Below, in pieces: positions 17,971 through 26,878 of a stretch of 64,000 nucleotides of DNA; position 1 is the stretch's first letter; every line of letters begins with the position of its first letter. A program made the translations under genes and the position numbers. Origin of the DNA: an uncultured Muribaculaceae bacterium (GTDB lineage: Bacteria; Bacteroidota; Bacteroidia; Bacteroidales; Muribaculaceae); NCBI GenBank assembly GCA_910584125.1, contig CAJTXU010000014.1, positions 7,154 to 71,153 of the forward strand, written 5' to 3'. The notes under the pieces were generated by a model. That model did no database searches. It had not been told where the DNA came from and was given only the letters and a program-made list of their open reading frames with translations.

Positions 17971-18155
17971 CTAAGTAAGAAGTATTAAGTAATCTGTTCT
18001 AAGTAAGAAGTATTAAGTAATAAGTAATACGGGCTTATGCGAAACAGATTTAGATTGGCTGTTGATTCCCGAAAGCCTCGCGTTTTACTTCTTACTTCTT
18101 ACTTTTGACTTTTTACTTTTGACGTTTTACTTCTTACTTTTAACTTATTACTTAT
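17971..18155. repeat. Degenerate heptamer tandem repeats (TTACTTC / AAGTAAG type)
   Basis: Two blocks of 7-8 bp units: AAGTAAGAAGTATTAAGTAA type (17971-18032) and, in the opposite orientation, TTACTTCTTACTTTTGAC type (18077-18155). They fill the only gap over 200 bp inside the cytoskeletal operon, between the vWA lipoprotein and the membrane protein. The two orientations could pair as a long stem in RNA. Confidence 0.8.
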
Positions 18156-18157
18156 TT

Positions 18158-19381
18158 TTATTCGTTGGTGAATTTGAAGGAGACCTTCACCTCCTCGTTG
18201 TCCTGAGCGTCGCGGAAGGCCTCGATCAAATACTTGAGACCGAACGTCTTCGCCTGCTCGTTGATGTCTGTGGCGATTGTACTGTCGTTGTCGCTGTGGT
18301 ATGCGTTCCAACTGTTGAAGTCGGCGGTCTCGAACTCGAGCTCAAGTTCGCTTTCGTCCTCTTTCATGGCCTCCTCGTCGAAAGGCTCGCTTTCGTTGGG
18401 GCCTTTGTTCGGTATGTAGAGCAACGCGATGTTGTCCGAGCCCGGCTGGAGCTTGACGGTCCATTTCTTAAGCTTGGTGCCGTTGAGCGTGAGTTTCGCG
18501 TTCTCGGGCGAGAGCTTTTCGATTCTATCTCTCAGGCATTTAGGGAACTGGAATCCGAACTCGTATTTCTCGACAGAGCCGACTTTCGTATATTTGCCAT
18601 CCTCTTCCTTGAATACGTTGTTGTCGGAGTAGTACATCGTGAGATTCTCGTGGTTGTCGTGGGTATTGAACGCCATGGCCTCGAACTTCTCCTTGATTGG
18701 GTTGAATAGCCGGAGATATCTGATTTCTTTCTTGGGACCCATCAGAATGACGAAGAGCGGACGGTTCACCACCGAGATGTTTTCGCTGTGGTAATTCTTG
18801 AGTCTGCTCTGCTCGATCCAATAGCTGCCTTTGTATGGGGAGTTGATGCGATAGACCACATAACCGAGATCGGCTTTCTCCAGAAGCCTCTTGATCTCCA
18901 TTCTCATCTGCGAGAAGTCGTCGCTGCCTCCTTTGGAGCTGACGATGCCGTCGGTGATGAACGCAACGGGTACTGTGTCAGCCTCGGTGAGAAGTTTTTC
19001 CAATATGGCCTTCATATCTGTGTCCTTGCCGAAGCCCGCTGCTCCCTGCAGTGCGCTTGCATAGTTGGAGATGGCGTTGCCTTCGTAAAATCTCACGCTG
19101 CCCTCCTTCTTGCCTGAGTTGGCTATCTCGGAGATGGTGTTGAGAAGCGGAGTCATCTCGCCCTTGTTGAAGTATCCCTTCATGCTGGCCGACTTGTCGA
19201 TAACGACGTTGACCTGTTCGGGCTGTTGGTCGGACTCTTCCTTTGCCGATGACTGTCCGACAACGGTGTCGTCATCATCGTCCGATTTCGAGCCTCCGCC
19301 GCATGAGTTCAATGAGACAGATGCGATTGCCACGGCGATGAGTGCCGCGGCGGCGAGGATGAATATTGCTGGTTTCTTCAT
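18158..19381 (-). CDS. von Willebrand factor A domain lipoprotein
   Basis: A 407-residue protein with a lipoprotein signal ending LNSC (Cys27), an acidic serine-rich linker (30-55), then a vWA domain (about 56-240). The metal site is intact: VVIDKSASMKG gives Asp62, Ser64 and Ser66 (DxSxS), and FITDGIVSS follows in the usual later position. Residues 240-407 form a beta-rich C-terminal domain. vWA domains bind a divalent metal and partner proteins. Its lipid anchor places it outside the inner membrane, unlike the cytoplasmic actin- and tubulin-like proteins. Its leader is nearly the same as that of the protease lipoprotein at 9668. Confidence 0.85.
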   Translation of the reverse strand: MKKPAIFILAAAALIAVAIASVSLNSCGGGSKSDDDDDTVVGQSSAKEESDQQPEQVNVVIDKSASMKGYFNKGEMTPLLNTISEIANSGKKEGSVRFYEGNAISNYASALQGAAGFGKDTDMKAILEKLLTEADTVPVAFITDGIVSSKGGSDDFSQMRMEIKRLLEKADLGYVVYRINSPYKGSYWIEQSRLKNYHSENISVVNRPLFVILMGPKKEIRYLRLFNPIKEKFEAMAFNTHDNHENLTMYYSDNNVFKEEDGKYTKVGSVEKYEFGFQFPKCLRDRIEKLSPENAKLTLNGTKLKKWTVKLQPGSDNIALLYIPNKGPNESEPFDEEAMKEDESELELEFETADFNSWNAYHSDNDSTIATDINEQAKTFGLKYLIEAFRDAQDNEEVKVSFKFTNE

Positions 19382-19393
19382 TGTCTTGTCGTT

Positions 19394-21751
19394 TTATTTG
19401 AGTACCACTGCTTTTACTGTCTTGTCGCCCTTGCGGTATCCGACGCTGATTATGTCGGTCACGACGTCGGAAATGTCTTCGCGGTCAACGCCGTCGAGGT
19501 GTGAGCGCGAGTTCGGGCAGATGTAGTCGAGGTTGGGCACGTTGCCCTGACCGTCCTCGTAGTCGCCCTCGTCGATCTTGTCGGCGAACGGCACGGGCAC
19601 GATAAGCTCGATGCCTACCTGTGCGAGCAGGGAGTTGAGGCCCGATGCGATTCTCGTCAGTTTCGCGCCGTCGAGACGCATGTTGTCTTCTCCCCGGTTG
19701 TCCCGCATGAATGGCAAGCGCGCGTAGGCGCAGGTGCGGGCCAACGGCAGTATGATGCCCTCCATGCCCTGCTCGAGGTCCGCTTCAATCACCTTCGACA
19801 CAGCCTCCATATATTCCGACGTGTTGCGCATCGGCTGGACGTCGATGTCGCTGATGCCCTTGGCGACGCGTCCGAAATACTTGCGCGTGGTCGCCTCGTC
19901 TTCCTCGCAGGTGTCGGCCATCTCGCCGAATCCGATTTCGTAACCTCCCTCGTCGAGAAGCTTCATGACCTGGTCGGCGCATCCGTTAACTCTCTTCGCT
20001 GCCTCTTCGAGGCTCTTCGAGATTTCGGCGGCGGAGGCTTTCAGTTCCTCATCCTTTGCGGCGATTGTCTCGATGCCCTTCTCGATTTCCTTCTCTTTGC
20101 CGGCGACAGTGTCCTCCAGGTTCTTGACCGAAGCGTTCAGACCGTCAACCTTGGAATTGAGTTCCTTGATTTCCGCATCCTTCGAAGCGATGGTCTTCTC
20201 CTTCTCATTAATAGAGGTTTCCTGTTTCGAGATTCTATCATCGAGGTCCTTCTTCTCGGCGGCAAGATCGTCATACGCTTTCTTCTGGAGTTTCGCGGCT
20301 TTATTGAGGTCGGAGATTTCCGAGTTCTTTCCTTCGATTTCCTGCTTCTTTTCGGCAACCTTTTCGTTGAGACCGGCGACAGTCGCGTTGATTTCCTCAA
20401 TTTTGCCGTTGAGTTCGGCGATCTTGCCTTTTTTCTCTGTTATTGTTTCGTTGAGAGTGTTGATCTCGGACTGCTTCGCGTCAATCTCGTCTTGTTTCTC
20501 CTTAATTTTTGACTTATGAGTGTTCTTTAGGTCTTCAATCGTCTGATTGAGGGAGTCTTTTTCAGAATTGAGAGTGCCGATCTTCGCCTGAAGTTTTCCG
20601 GTGTCGGAATCCTTCAGAGTCTCGATCTCGGTGTTGAGGGTTGTGATATATTGGTTGAGATTCTCAATCTCCAGCGTTGCCTTGTCGAGTTCTTTTCTTG
20701 CCGATTGGAGTTCGGTTATGGCTGTGTCGCGTGCATTTCTGGCCGATTCGAGTGTCTTCTCCGCTGATTTGAGTTTGTTTCGGAGATCCCCGGCTTCATT
20801 GCTCAGATTGTCTCTTTCGGCTTCGACTCCGGCGCGTGCTTTTTCAGCCTCGTTGACTTTTGCCTCAAGCGTCGGCATGGCCTTCAGCTGCTCTTTGGCC
20901 TTGTCCAGTAGACCCTTGTCTTTATCTGCCTGATCCTGAAGATTCTTATTCTTAGTTTCGGCCTGGGAGAGCTTTTCTTTTAAAGAATCCAGCTCGGCGT
21001 TGAGGCTTGCGTTAAGGTCTTTAAGGTCTTTAAGGTCTTTAAGGTCGGTAGCTTGGGTAGCTTCTGTAGCTGCTGTGGCTTGGGTGGCCTCGGTGGCCTC
21101 GGTGGCTTCCTTGAATCCTTGGATTTGGGCTTCGAGGTCTTTCTTTTCCTTTTCCCAATCTACTTTTTCCCGTTTATGCACGAGGTCTGCTTCCTGCAAA
21201 TCCGCGTCAAGTTTCTGGAGTTGTGCCGAGAGGGCGTCGTAGTCGCTTCTTGCGACCATATCGACGGGGACTTCCGACAAGGCTGTCACGGTTGCTTCCG
21301 AGACGGCTGTCACGGTTGCTTCCGCTGTCGGCTGTGCGATGATTGTTTCCGCAGCCGGCTGTGCGGGTGCCGTTTCGTATGCCGAATTGAGTTTGTCGAG
21401 CAGCAGACCCATTAGGTCGGCGGCCGACAGCTTTCCGAGGTCAGAGTCCGGTTCCATCTTCTGTATTATTTCCTGTGCGGATGCGCGATACGCGTCCATT
21501 GTTGTTTGGTCGATGCTGCTGTCGGATTTCTTCTTGCCGCCTCCGAACAGACGAGCCCAGAAAGAGAGTTTCGGCTGCTCCGTCTCCGCTTCGCGCCTGT
21601 CGCGATTGTCGCGGCGCGCGGTCGGCTTGTTCTGACGTTCAGCCGCACGCGAATCGTCGCGGCCCTGTCTGTCGCGGCCATCATTGCGGCTGGCGGCGGC
21701 GTTGGGGCGTCTGCCGTCGGCCTTTCTGTTTCCTTTTTTGTTGTTTCCCAT
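19394..21751 (-). CDS. Long coiled-coil scaffold protein
   Basis: A 785-residue protein with no membrane helix. Residues 1-75 are basic and Arg/Asn/Asp-rich (disordered), with a short FWARLFGGGKKK patch that could bind membrane or nucleic acid. Residues 165-600 are almost continuous heptad coiled coil (EKxxLxxxIxxL patterns). Within it, 9-bp DNA repeats encode EATEATQAT and DLKDLKDLKDL. Residues 610-785 form a globular C-terminal domain. It lies 12 bp from the vWA gene and 26 bp from the first actin-like gene. A scaffold or filament crosslinker is plausible from architecture. Confidence 0.75.
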   Translation of the reverse strand: MGNNKKGNRKADGRRPNAAASRNDGRDRQGRDDSRAAERQNKPTARRDNRDRREAETEQPKLSFWARLFGGGKKKSDSSIDQTTMDAYRASAQEIIQKMEPDSDLGKLSAADLMGLLLDKLNSAYETAPAQPAAETIIAQPTAEATVTAVSEATVTALSEVPVDMVARSDYDALSAQLQKLDADLQEADLVHKREKVDWEKEKKDLEAQIQGFKEATEATEATQATAATEATQATDLKDLKDLKDLNASLNAELDSLKEKLSQAETKNKNLQDQADKDKGLLDKAKEQLKAMPTLEAKVNEAEKARAGVEAERDNLSNEAGDLRNKLKSAEKTLESARNARDTAITELQSARKELDKATLEIENLNQYITTLNTEIETLKDSDTGKLQAKIGTLNSEKDSLNQTIEDLKNTHKSKIKEKQDEIDAKQSEINTLNETITEKKGKIAELNGKIEEINATVAGLNEKVAEKKQEIEGKNSEISDLNKAAKLQKKAYDDLAAEKKDLDDRISKQETSINEKEKTIASKDAEIKELNSKVDGLNASVKNLEDTVAGKEKEIEKGIETIAAKDEELKASAAEISKSLEEAAKRVNGCADQVMKLLDEGGYEIGFGEMADTCEEDEATTRKYFGRVAKGISDIDVQPMRNTSEYMEAVSKVIEADLEQGMEGIILPLARTCAYARLPFMRDNRGEDNMRLDGAKLTRIASGLNSLLAQVGIELIVPVPFADKIDEGDYEDGQGNVPNLDYICPNSRSHLDGVDREDISDVVTDIISVGYRKGDKTVKAVVLK
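21012..21110. repeat. 9-bp coding repeats in the coiled-coil gene
   Basis: TTAAGGTCT is repeated about four times (21012-21047, encoding repeats of D-L-K), next to a second 9-bp family GTGGCTTGG/GTGGCCTCG (about 21048-21110, encoding E/Q-A-T). Both keep the reading frame. The same AAGGTC nonamer recurs as non-coding repeats at 60566-60648. Confidence 0.8.
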
Positions 21752-21777
21752 TTTATTGCTTTAGCTTGCGACATGGC

Positions 21778-24700
21778 TCAGATGGTGGCCGGCCATATGC
21801 TTTGTTTTGTTATTTCGTTGTTGAGGTCAATGCCCTTGGGGGCCTTGCCTTGGGCGGGGTTGCCGTTGACATAGAGCGAGACGCGGTTGTTGCGGTCGAT
21901 GCCTATGCAGACGGTCAGTTCGTTGTGGCCCGCGTAAGCCTCGATGTTGAAGCGCGACATCTCGGTGATGTATTCGAAGTCGCTGTTGCGATAGCGGCTC
22001 AGAGTGTCGGCCTCCGAGAGGTAGCTCTGGATGAGTATCAGTTCCTTGGTGTGGGTCATGTTGAGCAGGGTGGCCTCGGTGAACTTGCGCGAGCCTTTCT
22101 CGTCGCTTGAGGGCATGTCGGCGTGATTGGCGAGCTCGACATAGTGGAGTTCGCCCCCGAGAGTGGTGTAGGCCACGCCGAACGAGGCGAAGAGCCTGCG
22201 CGAGCGGATGCGGACATGCGAGCTCGGGTCGCTGTATGATCCGGCCAGCGTGACGGCGCCCTCTACGACGGCGGTCTTCTGGCGGTCTTCATCGCCCCGC
22301 AGGGCAAGGTCGTGGAAATTGATGCCCGCCGGTGTGGAGGGCCGCACGGCGCGCATGGCGTTGCGCAGGGCTTTCTGCAGCGGCAGCAGACGGCAGCTGC
22401 GGCCAGACAGAATCACGGTGTCGACCACGAGGTCAGCGCCTATGTAGTTCTTAAGACGCTCGAGCACGCCGTCGGTGCACTCCGAGAGATATTGCTGTAG
22501 GTTCCGGCTGTTGAGGATGTCGGCGATCTCGATCACCCGGCCGTCGTAGGTGATTGTTTTGCTGGGGTCGCCGCTCAGCATCGGCTTGACCTCCGTCTTG
22601 ACCTTCTCCTTGAGGTCGAGACGTCCGCGCACGGTCTTGTCGGCGTTGGCGCCCTTGGGGCGCGAGGTCTTGGCCAGCATCGGGTCGATGAACTTTGCCA
22701 GGACGAAGTCGAGGTAGTTTCCGGCCTTGCTGATGCCGAGCTTGCCCTTGATCTCGAGGGTATACGTGTCGGAGGCGTGGTCGTAGGTCTTGGTCAGATA
22801 TGTGAGGTCGAGCGTTCCGGCCCCCATGTCGTAGACCAGGATGTTTTCGGTCTTCTTCATGTCGCCGGTGGGATTGTAGTCCTTCCAGTGCTCCATGTAG
22901 TAGGCGGCCACGGCGTCGCTCTCGGAGACGAACCGCAGGTAGCCGGGGCGGATGTTGCGGAACGTGCTGACAGCTATCTTCTCGAGCACCTTGAGATGCT
23001 CGGGGGTATACGAGTTGGGGTAGGTGAGCACCACGCGGTTCACGCGGTCGATCTCGCTGATCTGTTTGTCGAGATAGTATCTGAACACGATCTTGTAGGC
23101 CTCGTCGAAGAGGGTCTGGATATTCGACAGCGAGTTGTCTTCCTCATTTCTGCGGGCATCGCTGATTGACGTCTGCGTCACGTTGCCGTTGTCGTCGATG
23201 CGGTGATAGGTATATGCGTCATAGTCGGCGTTCTCGGGCAGGCTGGTGTTGCCGACGAGAAGCTTGAGGCATGGCAGGTTGCGCTCGTAGTTGGTGCGCA
23301 TCAGCTCGTAGGTCGGCGCCAGGCAGAGGGCCAACTGGCTGTACGGCCCGGGGTTCTCCTGCTCGGAGCAGAGCATCGAGACCCCTTCGGTCCGGTTGGT
23401 GACGCTGTTGAACAGCAGGTCGGACGAGATGAACTTCGAGCCCGCCTGTCCGGCTTCGGAGGCGAGTCCCCAGGTCTTGCGGTCTTTCTCAAGTGCGAAT
23501 ATCCTGGCGCGTTGCCCGGAGAGGTCGACCAGCGAGTCGCCGTACATGCAGACGATCGCGCTCGAGCCGTAGTCGAGGCCCAGCCATTCGGGGAATGGCA
23601 GCAGCGAGAGGTTCCAGCCGAGTATCACCTTGAACGTCTTGCGCTCAGCGTCGGCCCAGTCAGAGCCGTCGGCGTTCTCGTAATAGTCGAACTCGACGGT
23701 GGTCGTGGCTCCGAAGTCATACATGCCCGCGGGGCTTGTGGAGAATATTTTCGACGGGTTGAAGCGGACGTTGAACTTGGTCGCGGCTCCGGAGCCGTTG
23801 GGGATGTCGAGGTGGCCCGTTTCGCAGAGTTCCTCGTAGGCGTCGCCGTCGAGCGTCACGATGTCGTTGATCTCGACCGAATGGCGTTTGGCGTCATAGA
23901 GCATGGCGCCGTCGATGTCGAGTGTGGAGACTATGCGGGGGCGGCAGATGCGTAGCGTGCCGCCGCGCGAGGAGTCGGTGGCGATGTTCACCAGGTCGAT
24001 CTCGGCCTCTCCGCAGAAGGCGCCTCCCGGCAGGAAGCGGAAGGTCTCGAGGGTGTTGCGGCGGCTGTTGGCGGCCGGCCTGTTGTTGACCGACACCCTC
24101 AGTTCGGTGCCCTGCATGTCCTTCATCAGCCGGAACTCGCGGCTCGCGCTGACCGGATATCTCACGTCCGTGTCGTAGTCGAGCGTCCAGAAGCCGTCGA
24201 CCTTGACAGTGTATTTGTCATAAGGCACCAGCGGATTCAGGATGCCTGCGAAGTCCATGAGGATCTCGTGCCGCGACGGAACGTGCATCAGCTGGCCGTT
24301 GACGGGCTTGAATTCAGACAGCAGCCCCTTGACGAAGATGTTGCCGTCGTTGCTGTTGCGGATCTTCAGGCGCGGACGCGACACGTCGCCGTCGATCTCG
24401 ATGTCCTCCAGCGCCTTGCCGTCGGGTCCTATCACCGAGACGTGGCCCTCGAAGTTCACCTTGGGCGAGCGCTCGAGTTTCTTGGGATTGGTGATGCGCA
24501 GGTCGCCGACAGGTACGTAGTCGCCGGTGCGGACGCTGTTGTACATGATGCGCCCACCCTTGGGGCCGCCGACCTCTATCTGGAATTCGGGAGCCAGCTG
24601 CTTAAGCTCGATGCTTATCTCAAACCGTTCGCTGTCAAGCTCCTCGTCCTTGGCGTTGGTGATGAACACCTCGCCCGTGACCTTGAAGGTGTCAGGGTCT

Positions 24701-25083
24701 TTCGACTGCTGGCGGCGACGGCAGTCAGCTATGTGCTCCGGATAGAAATAAATCTGGAAGGCGGTCTTTTGCTTGTCGAGGATAAAGTCATGGGGGAGGG
24801 CGCTGACTGGAATCTCCTCCGAATTGAGATGCAGGCTGAACAGGTCGTCAATCTTCTTGCCTTTGGCAAGAATAAGATCGCGGGAGATCGATAGATTCCT
24901 GACATTGATCTTCAGGTTCTTGCGCGTCCGGCCCATGGCCAGCTTGCTGACCAGCGACCCGAAGACGCCGTCGGACGAGCGAGGCGGAAAATCGATGAAA
25001 AGGTTCTTGGAGACGGGCACAAGACTTCTGCGCCCCTCCTCGAGGTCGATGATTATTCTTTCCTTTATGATCTCTTTATCCAT
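21778..25083 (-). CDS. Large Hsp70/actin-like ATPase (first of two)
   Basis: An 1101-residue protein. The first 490 residues are beta-rich with no known motif. The actin/Hsp70 core starts near 495: WLGLDYGSSAIVCM (Asp504, phosphate-1), ILVYDMGAGTLDLTYL (Asp752, phosphate-2) and VDTVILSGRSCRLLPL (adenosine loop, near 890). Its layout matches the other large actin-like protein of the operon (big N-terminal part, ATPase at the C-terminal half), so the two may be distant paralogues that work together. No export signal, hence cytoplasmic. Its gene lies 42 bp after the vWA-like membrane protein that heads the operon. Confidence 0.8.
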   Translation of the reverse strand: MDKEIIKERIIIDLEEGRRSLVPVSKNLFIDFPPRSSDGVFGSLVSKLAMGRTRKNLKINVRNLSISRDLILAKGKKIDDLFSLHLNSEEIPVSALPHDFILDKQKTAFQIYFYPEHIADCRRRQQSKDPDTFKVTGEVFITNAKDEELDSERFEISIELKQLAPEFQIEVGGPKGGRIMYNSVRTGDYVPVGDLRITNPKKLERSPKVNFEGHVSVIGPDGKALEDIEIDGDVSRPRLKIRNSNDGNIFVKGLLSEFKPVNGQLMHVPSRHEILMDFAGILNPLVPYDKYTVKVDGFWTLDYDTDVRYPVSASREFRLMKDMQGTELRVSVNNRPAANSRRNTLETFRFLPGGAFCGEAEIDLVNIATDSSRGGTLRICRPRIVSTLDIDGAMLYDAKRHSVEINDIVTLDGDAYEELCETGHLDIPNGSGAATKFNVRFNPSKIFSTSPAGMYDFGATTTVEFDYYENADGSDWADAERKTFKVILGWNLSLLPFPEWLGLDYGSSAIVCMYGDSLVDLSGQRARIFALEKDRKTWGLASEAGQAGSKFISSDLLFNSVTNRTEGVSMLCSEQENPGPYSQLALCLAPTYELMRTNYERNLPCLKLLVGNTSLPENADYDAYTYHRIDDNGNVTQTSISDARRNEEDNSLSNIQTLFDEAYKIVFRYYLDKQISEIDRVNRVVLTYPNSYTPEHLKVLEKIAVSTFRNIRPGYLRFVSESDAVAAYYMEHWKDYNPTGDMKKTENILVYDMGAGTLDLTYLTKTYDHASDTYTLEIKGKLGISKAGNYLDFVLAKFIDPMLAKTSRPKGANADKTVRGRLDLKEKVKTEVKPMLSGDPSKTITYDGRVIEIADILNSRNLQQYLSECTDGVLERLKNYIGADLVVDTVILSGRSCRLLPLQKALRNAMRAVRPSTPAGINFHDLALRGDEDRQKTAVVEGAVTLAGSYSDPSSHVRIRSRRLFASFGVAYTTLGGELHYVELANHADMPSSDEKGSRKFTEATLLNMTHTKELILIQSYLSEADTLSRYRNSDFEYITEMSRFNIEAYAGHNELTVCIGIDRNNRVSLYVNGNPAQGKAPKGIDLNNEITKQSIWPATI

Positions 25084-25125
25084 GGTGTTGGTGTTCTTTT
25101 CGTTGGTTTGTGTCTGTCGGGGCTT

Positions 25126-26481
25126 TCAGAGGTGTCTGAGCCGGATATCCTTGTCCTTGGGTTCATAAGTGCCTATCTTCTTGAGGGCGATGTAGCCGAA
25201 GACCAGGATTGCTATCGTGAGGATGAAAGTCAGCAGAATGGTGTAGATGGTGACGAGCGTGTCGTAGCTTTTGATGAACGGCGGCCAGAACGCATCGCTG
25301 ACCTTGAGCACGCCGAATATCTTGGCTTCCTCGCGGGGCATGAGGCGCTGCGACATGACGAGCCCCGGGTTGTCGTCGCTGTAGGGACTCAGCACCAGCG
25401 AGTTGTATATGCCGTCGTTGAGGCGCACCCATGCGCGCAGGGTAGCCTCGGGCTGCCTGGCCGAAGCCATCGAGAAGGGGATGGTCACCTCGAGCCCCTT
25501 GCCGCCGAGGGCGGTGTGGGTCGTGGTGTCGCGGCCGGAGACAAGGGTCAGCTCAAGCTTCTCGAGCGTGTAGGTGGAGTCGACCTGCGGGTCCTTGATG
25601 TTCAGGCTGTAACCTCCGCGCACACGCTTCAGCTCCGGCATGGCCGGCAGATGGAGAATGTTCTGGATCGACGGCTCGCGGGTGGGCCTCACCTCCGTCA
25701 CCTTGATCTGATATGGGAAAGCAGTGCCGTTGGTGAAGGCTCCGGTGGCGATGACCTTGGTGTCCGAGTCGATGAACGAGAAGTTTCTCTTCACCTCGCC
25801 GCTGAACCGCCGGGCCTCGTTCTCGAGCTTCGTCTTCGACGGCTTGCTCATGTCGCTGATGCTGAATAGCGTGCGGAACTCGCCGGCGATATTGTCGTTG
25901 CCCTGGTGCAGGTCGTCGCTTATCGTCACGATATAGAGGGAGTTGGCCTCATGGTTCGGGTCGGCGCCCGACACGGCCTTCATCGTGAAGAAGAGGCGCA
26001 TCGAGTTGAGCGAGCCGCGGGCAGCCCCGGCCGGTTGCTTGGCGATATGCTGGCCGTCCGAGATTGACGCCCAGTCGGTCGCCATTACGCCAAGCGGATT
26101 GGATCGCTTGGGTTGTATCCAGGCCAGAGGCTTGCCGTCGAAGCCCTTGGGTATAGTGACGAATGTGTTGAAATTCCTGCCCCCGTTCTCGGCCAGATTG
26201 AATGAGTAGCTGGCTACGGTCAGGAAATCCCCCTCCTTATAGAGTCCGTGGTCCTTAAGGAACGTCGAGATCTGGGCCGGCAGCGAAGAACCATTATCGA
26301 GAAGATGACGATAGGTAATGGCAGGGTCGGCATCGATGAGCACGACGATATGTCGGTTGGGCTCATGAGAAAGCTGGCCGTGGACCGGGAGCGCGCAGAG
26401 CCACAGAGCCGCCATGACCGCAGTCATCAGACGTAAGAGTCCCCGGAGAGACCGTTTGGATCGATGTTCAGCCGCATGCAT
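25126..26481 (-). CDS. vWA-like periplasmic protein with C-terminal membrane anchor (first operon gene)
   Basis: A 451-residue protein with a basic N-terminus and signal peptide (about 1-35, ending VHGQ), a periplasmic region, one C-terminal transmembrane helix (about 405-432, TIYTILLTFILTIAILVFGY) and a short basic cytoplasmic tail. The segment IVVLIDADPAI after the signal and SLYIVTISDDL near 180 resemble strands 1 and 4 of a vWA domain, but the metal motif is D-x-D, not DxSxS, so metal binding is doubtful. It is first in the operon and could pass signals between periplasm and the cytoplasmic NTPases. vWA assignment is moderate. Confidence 0.65.
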   Translation of the reverse strand: MHAAEHRSKRSLRGLLRLMTAVMAALWLCALPVHGQLSHEPNRHIVVLIDADPAITYRHLLDNGSSLPAQISTFLKDHGLYKEGDFLTVASYSFNLAENGGRNFNTFVTIPKGFDGKPLAWIQPKRSNPLGVMATDWASISDGQHIAKQPAGAARGSLNSMRLFFTMKAVSGADPNHEANSLYIVTISDDLHQGNDNIAGEFRTLFSISDMSKPSKTKLENEARRFSGEVKRNFSFIDSDTKVIATGAFTNGTAFPYQIKVTEVRPTREPSIQNILHLPAMPELKRVRGGYSLNIKDPQVDSTYTLEKLELTLVSGRDTTTHTALGGKGLEVTIPFSMASARQPEATLRAWVRLNDGIYNSLVLSPYSDDNPGLVMSQRLMPREEAKIFGVLKVSDAFWPPFIKSYDTLVTIYTILLTFILTIAILVFGYIALKKIGTYEPKDKDIRLRHL

Positions 26482-26506
26482 AGGCTAATTCGGTAGTTAC
26501 AAGTTA

Positions 26507-26581
26507 TCTGCGTCGGCAGTTGTTATAGTTGTCAGCGTCGGCAGGAGACATACTCATCTGCGTCGGCAGTTGTTGGTTATC
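26507..26581. repeat. Three 25-bp tandem repeats in the leader of the cytoskeletal operon
   Basis: The core TC(T/A)GCGTCGGCAG starts at 26507, 26532 and 26557, exactly 25 bp apart. Units 1 and 3 also share TTGTT after the core. The array begins 26 bp before the first start codon of the minus-strand operon, so it is likely in its 5' leader. Confidence 0.85.
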
Positions 26582-26690
26582 GGTTGAAAAGTCCAAAAAC
26601 AAGTCACGATAGCGTTATGGCATCTTGAGTTTTTCTGGAAATCAAGGTCCGTCCTCAGCCCCGTTCAAAGGCATCGGCCGTAATATCTTA

Positions 26691-26698
26691 CAAAATTA
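26691..26698 (-). promoter_or_regulatory. Candidate -7 box for the cytoskeletal operon
   Basis: On the minus strand TAATTTTG fits TAnnTTTG. It would give a leader of about 200 nt that contains the 25-bp repeats. No good -33 box is visible, so this is tentative. The rest of 26582-26803 is AT-rich with no gene. Confidence 0.35.
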
Positions 26699-26803
26699 AC
26701 CAAAAAAATTAATAATAAAAGCATAAAGGCCGATTTTTTCCGACATCCGCCATAAAAAATCCCGATTCCACGCCATTGCGAAAACGGGAGATAAGATATA
26801 AGA

Positions 26804-26829
26804 ATAGCCGCCCATATCCGGGCGGCTAT
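26804..26829 (-). terminator. Terminator of the exported-protein operon
   Basis: Perfect 10-bp stem ATAGCCGCCC with complement GGGCGGCTAT and a 6-nt loop, followed on the minus strand by a T-rich run. It lies 49 bp after the last gene of the 26.9-33.7 kb operon and insulates the cytoskeletal operon. Confidence 0.8.
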
Positions 26830-26878
26830 ATTTAACTACACATGTATAATCCGCCCCGATAGCGGACAAATACATATT

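Noticed and set aside
26507..26581. Possible CRISPR or iteron origin
   Set aside because: Only three units with short variable parts, no cas or replication gene nearby.
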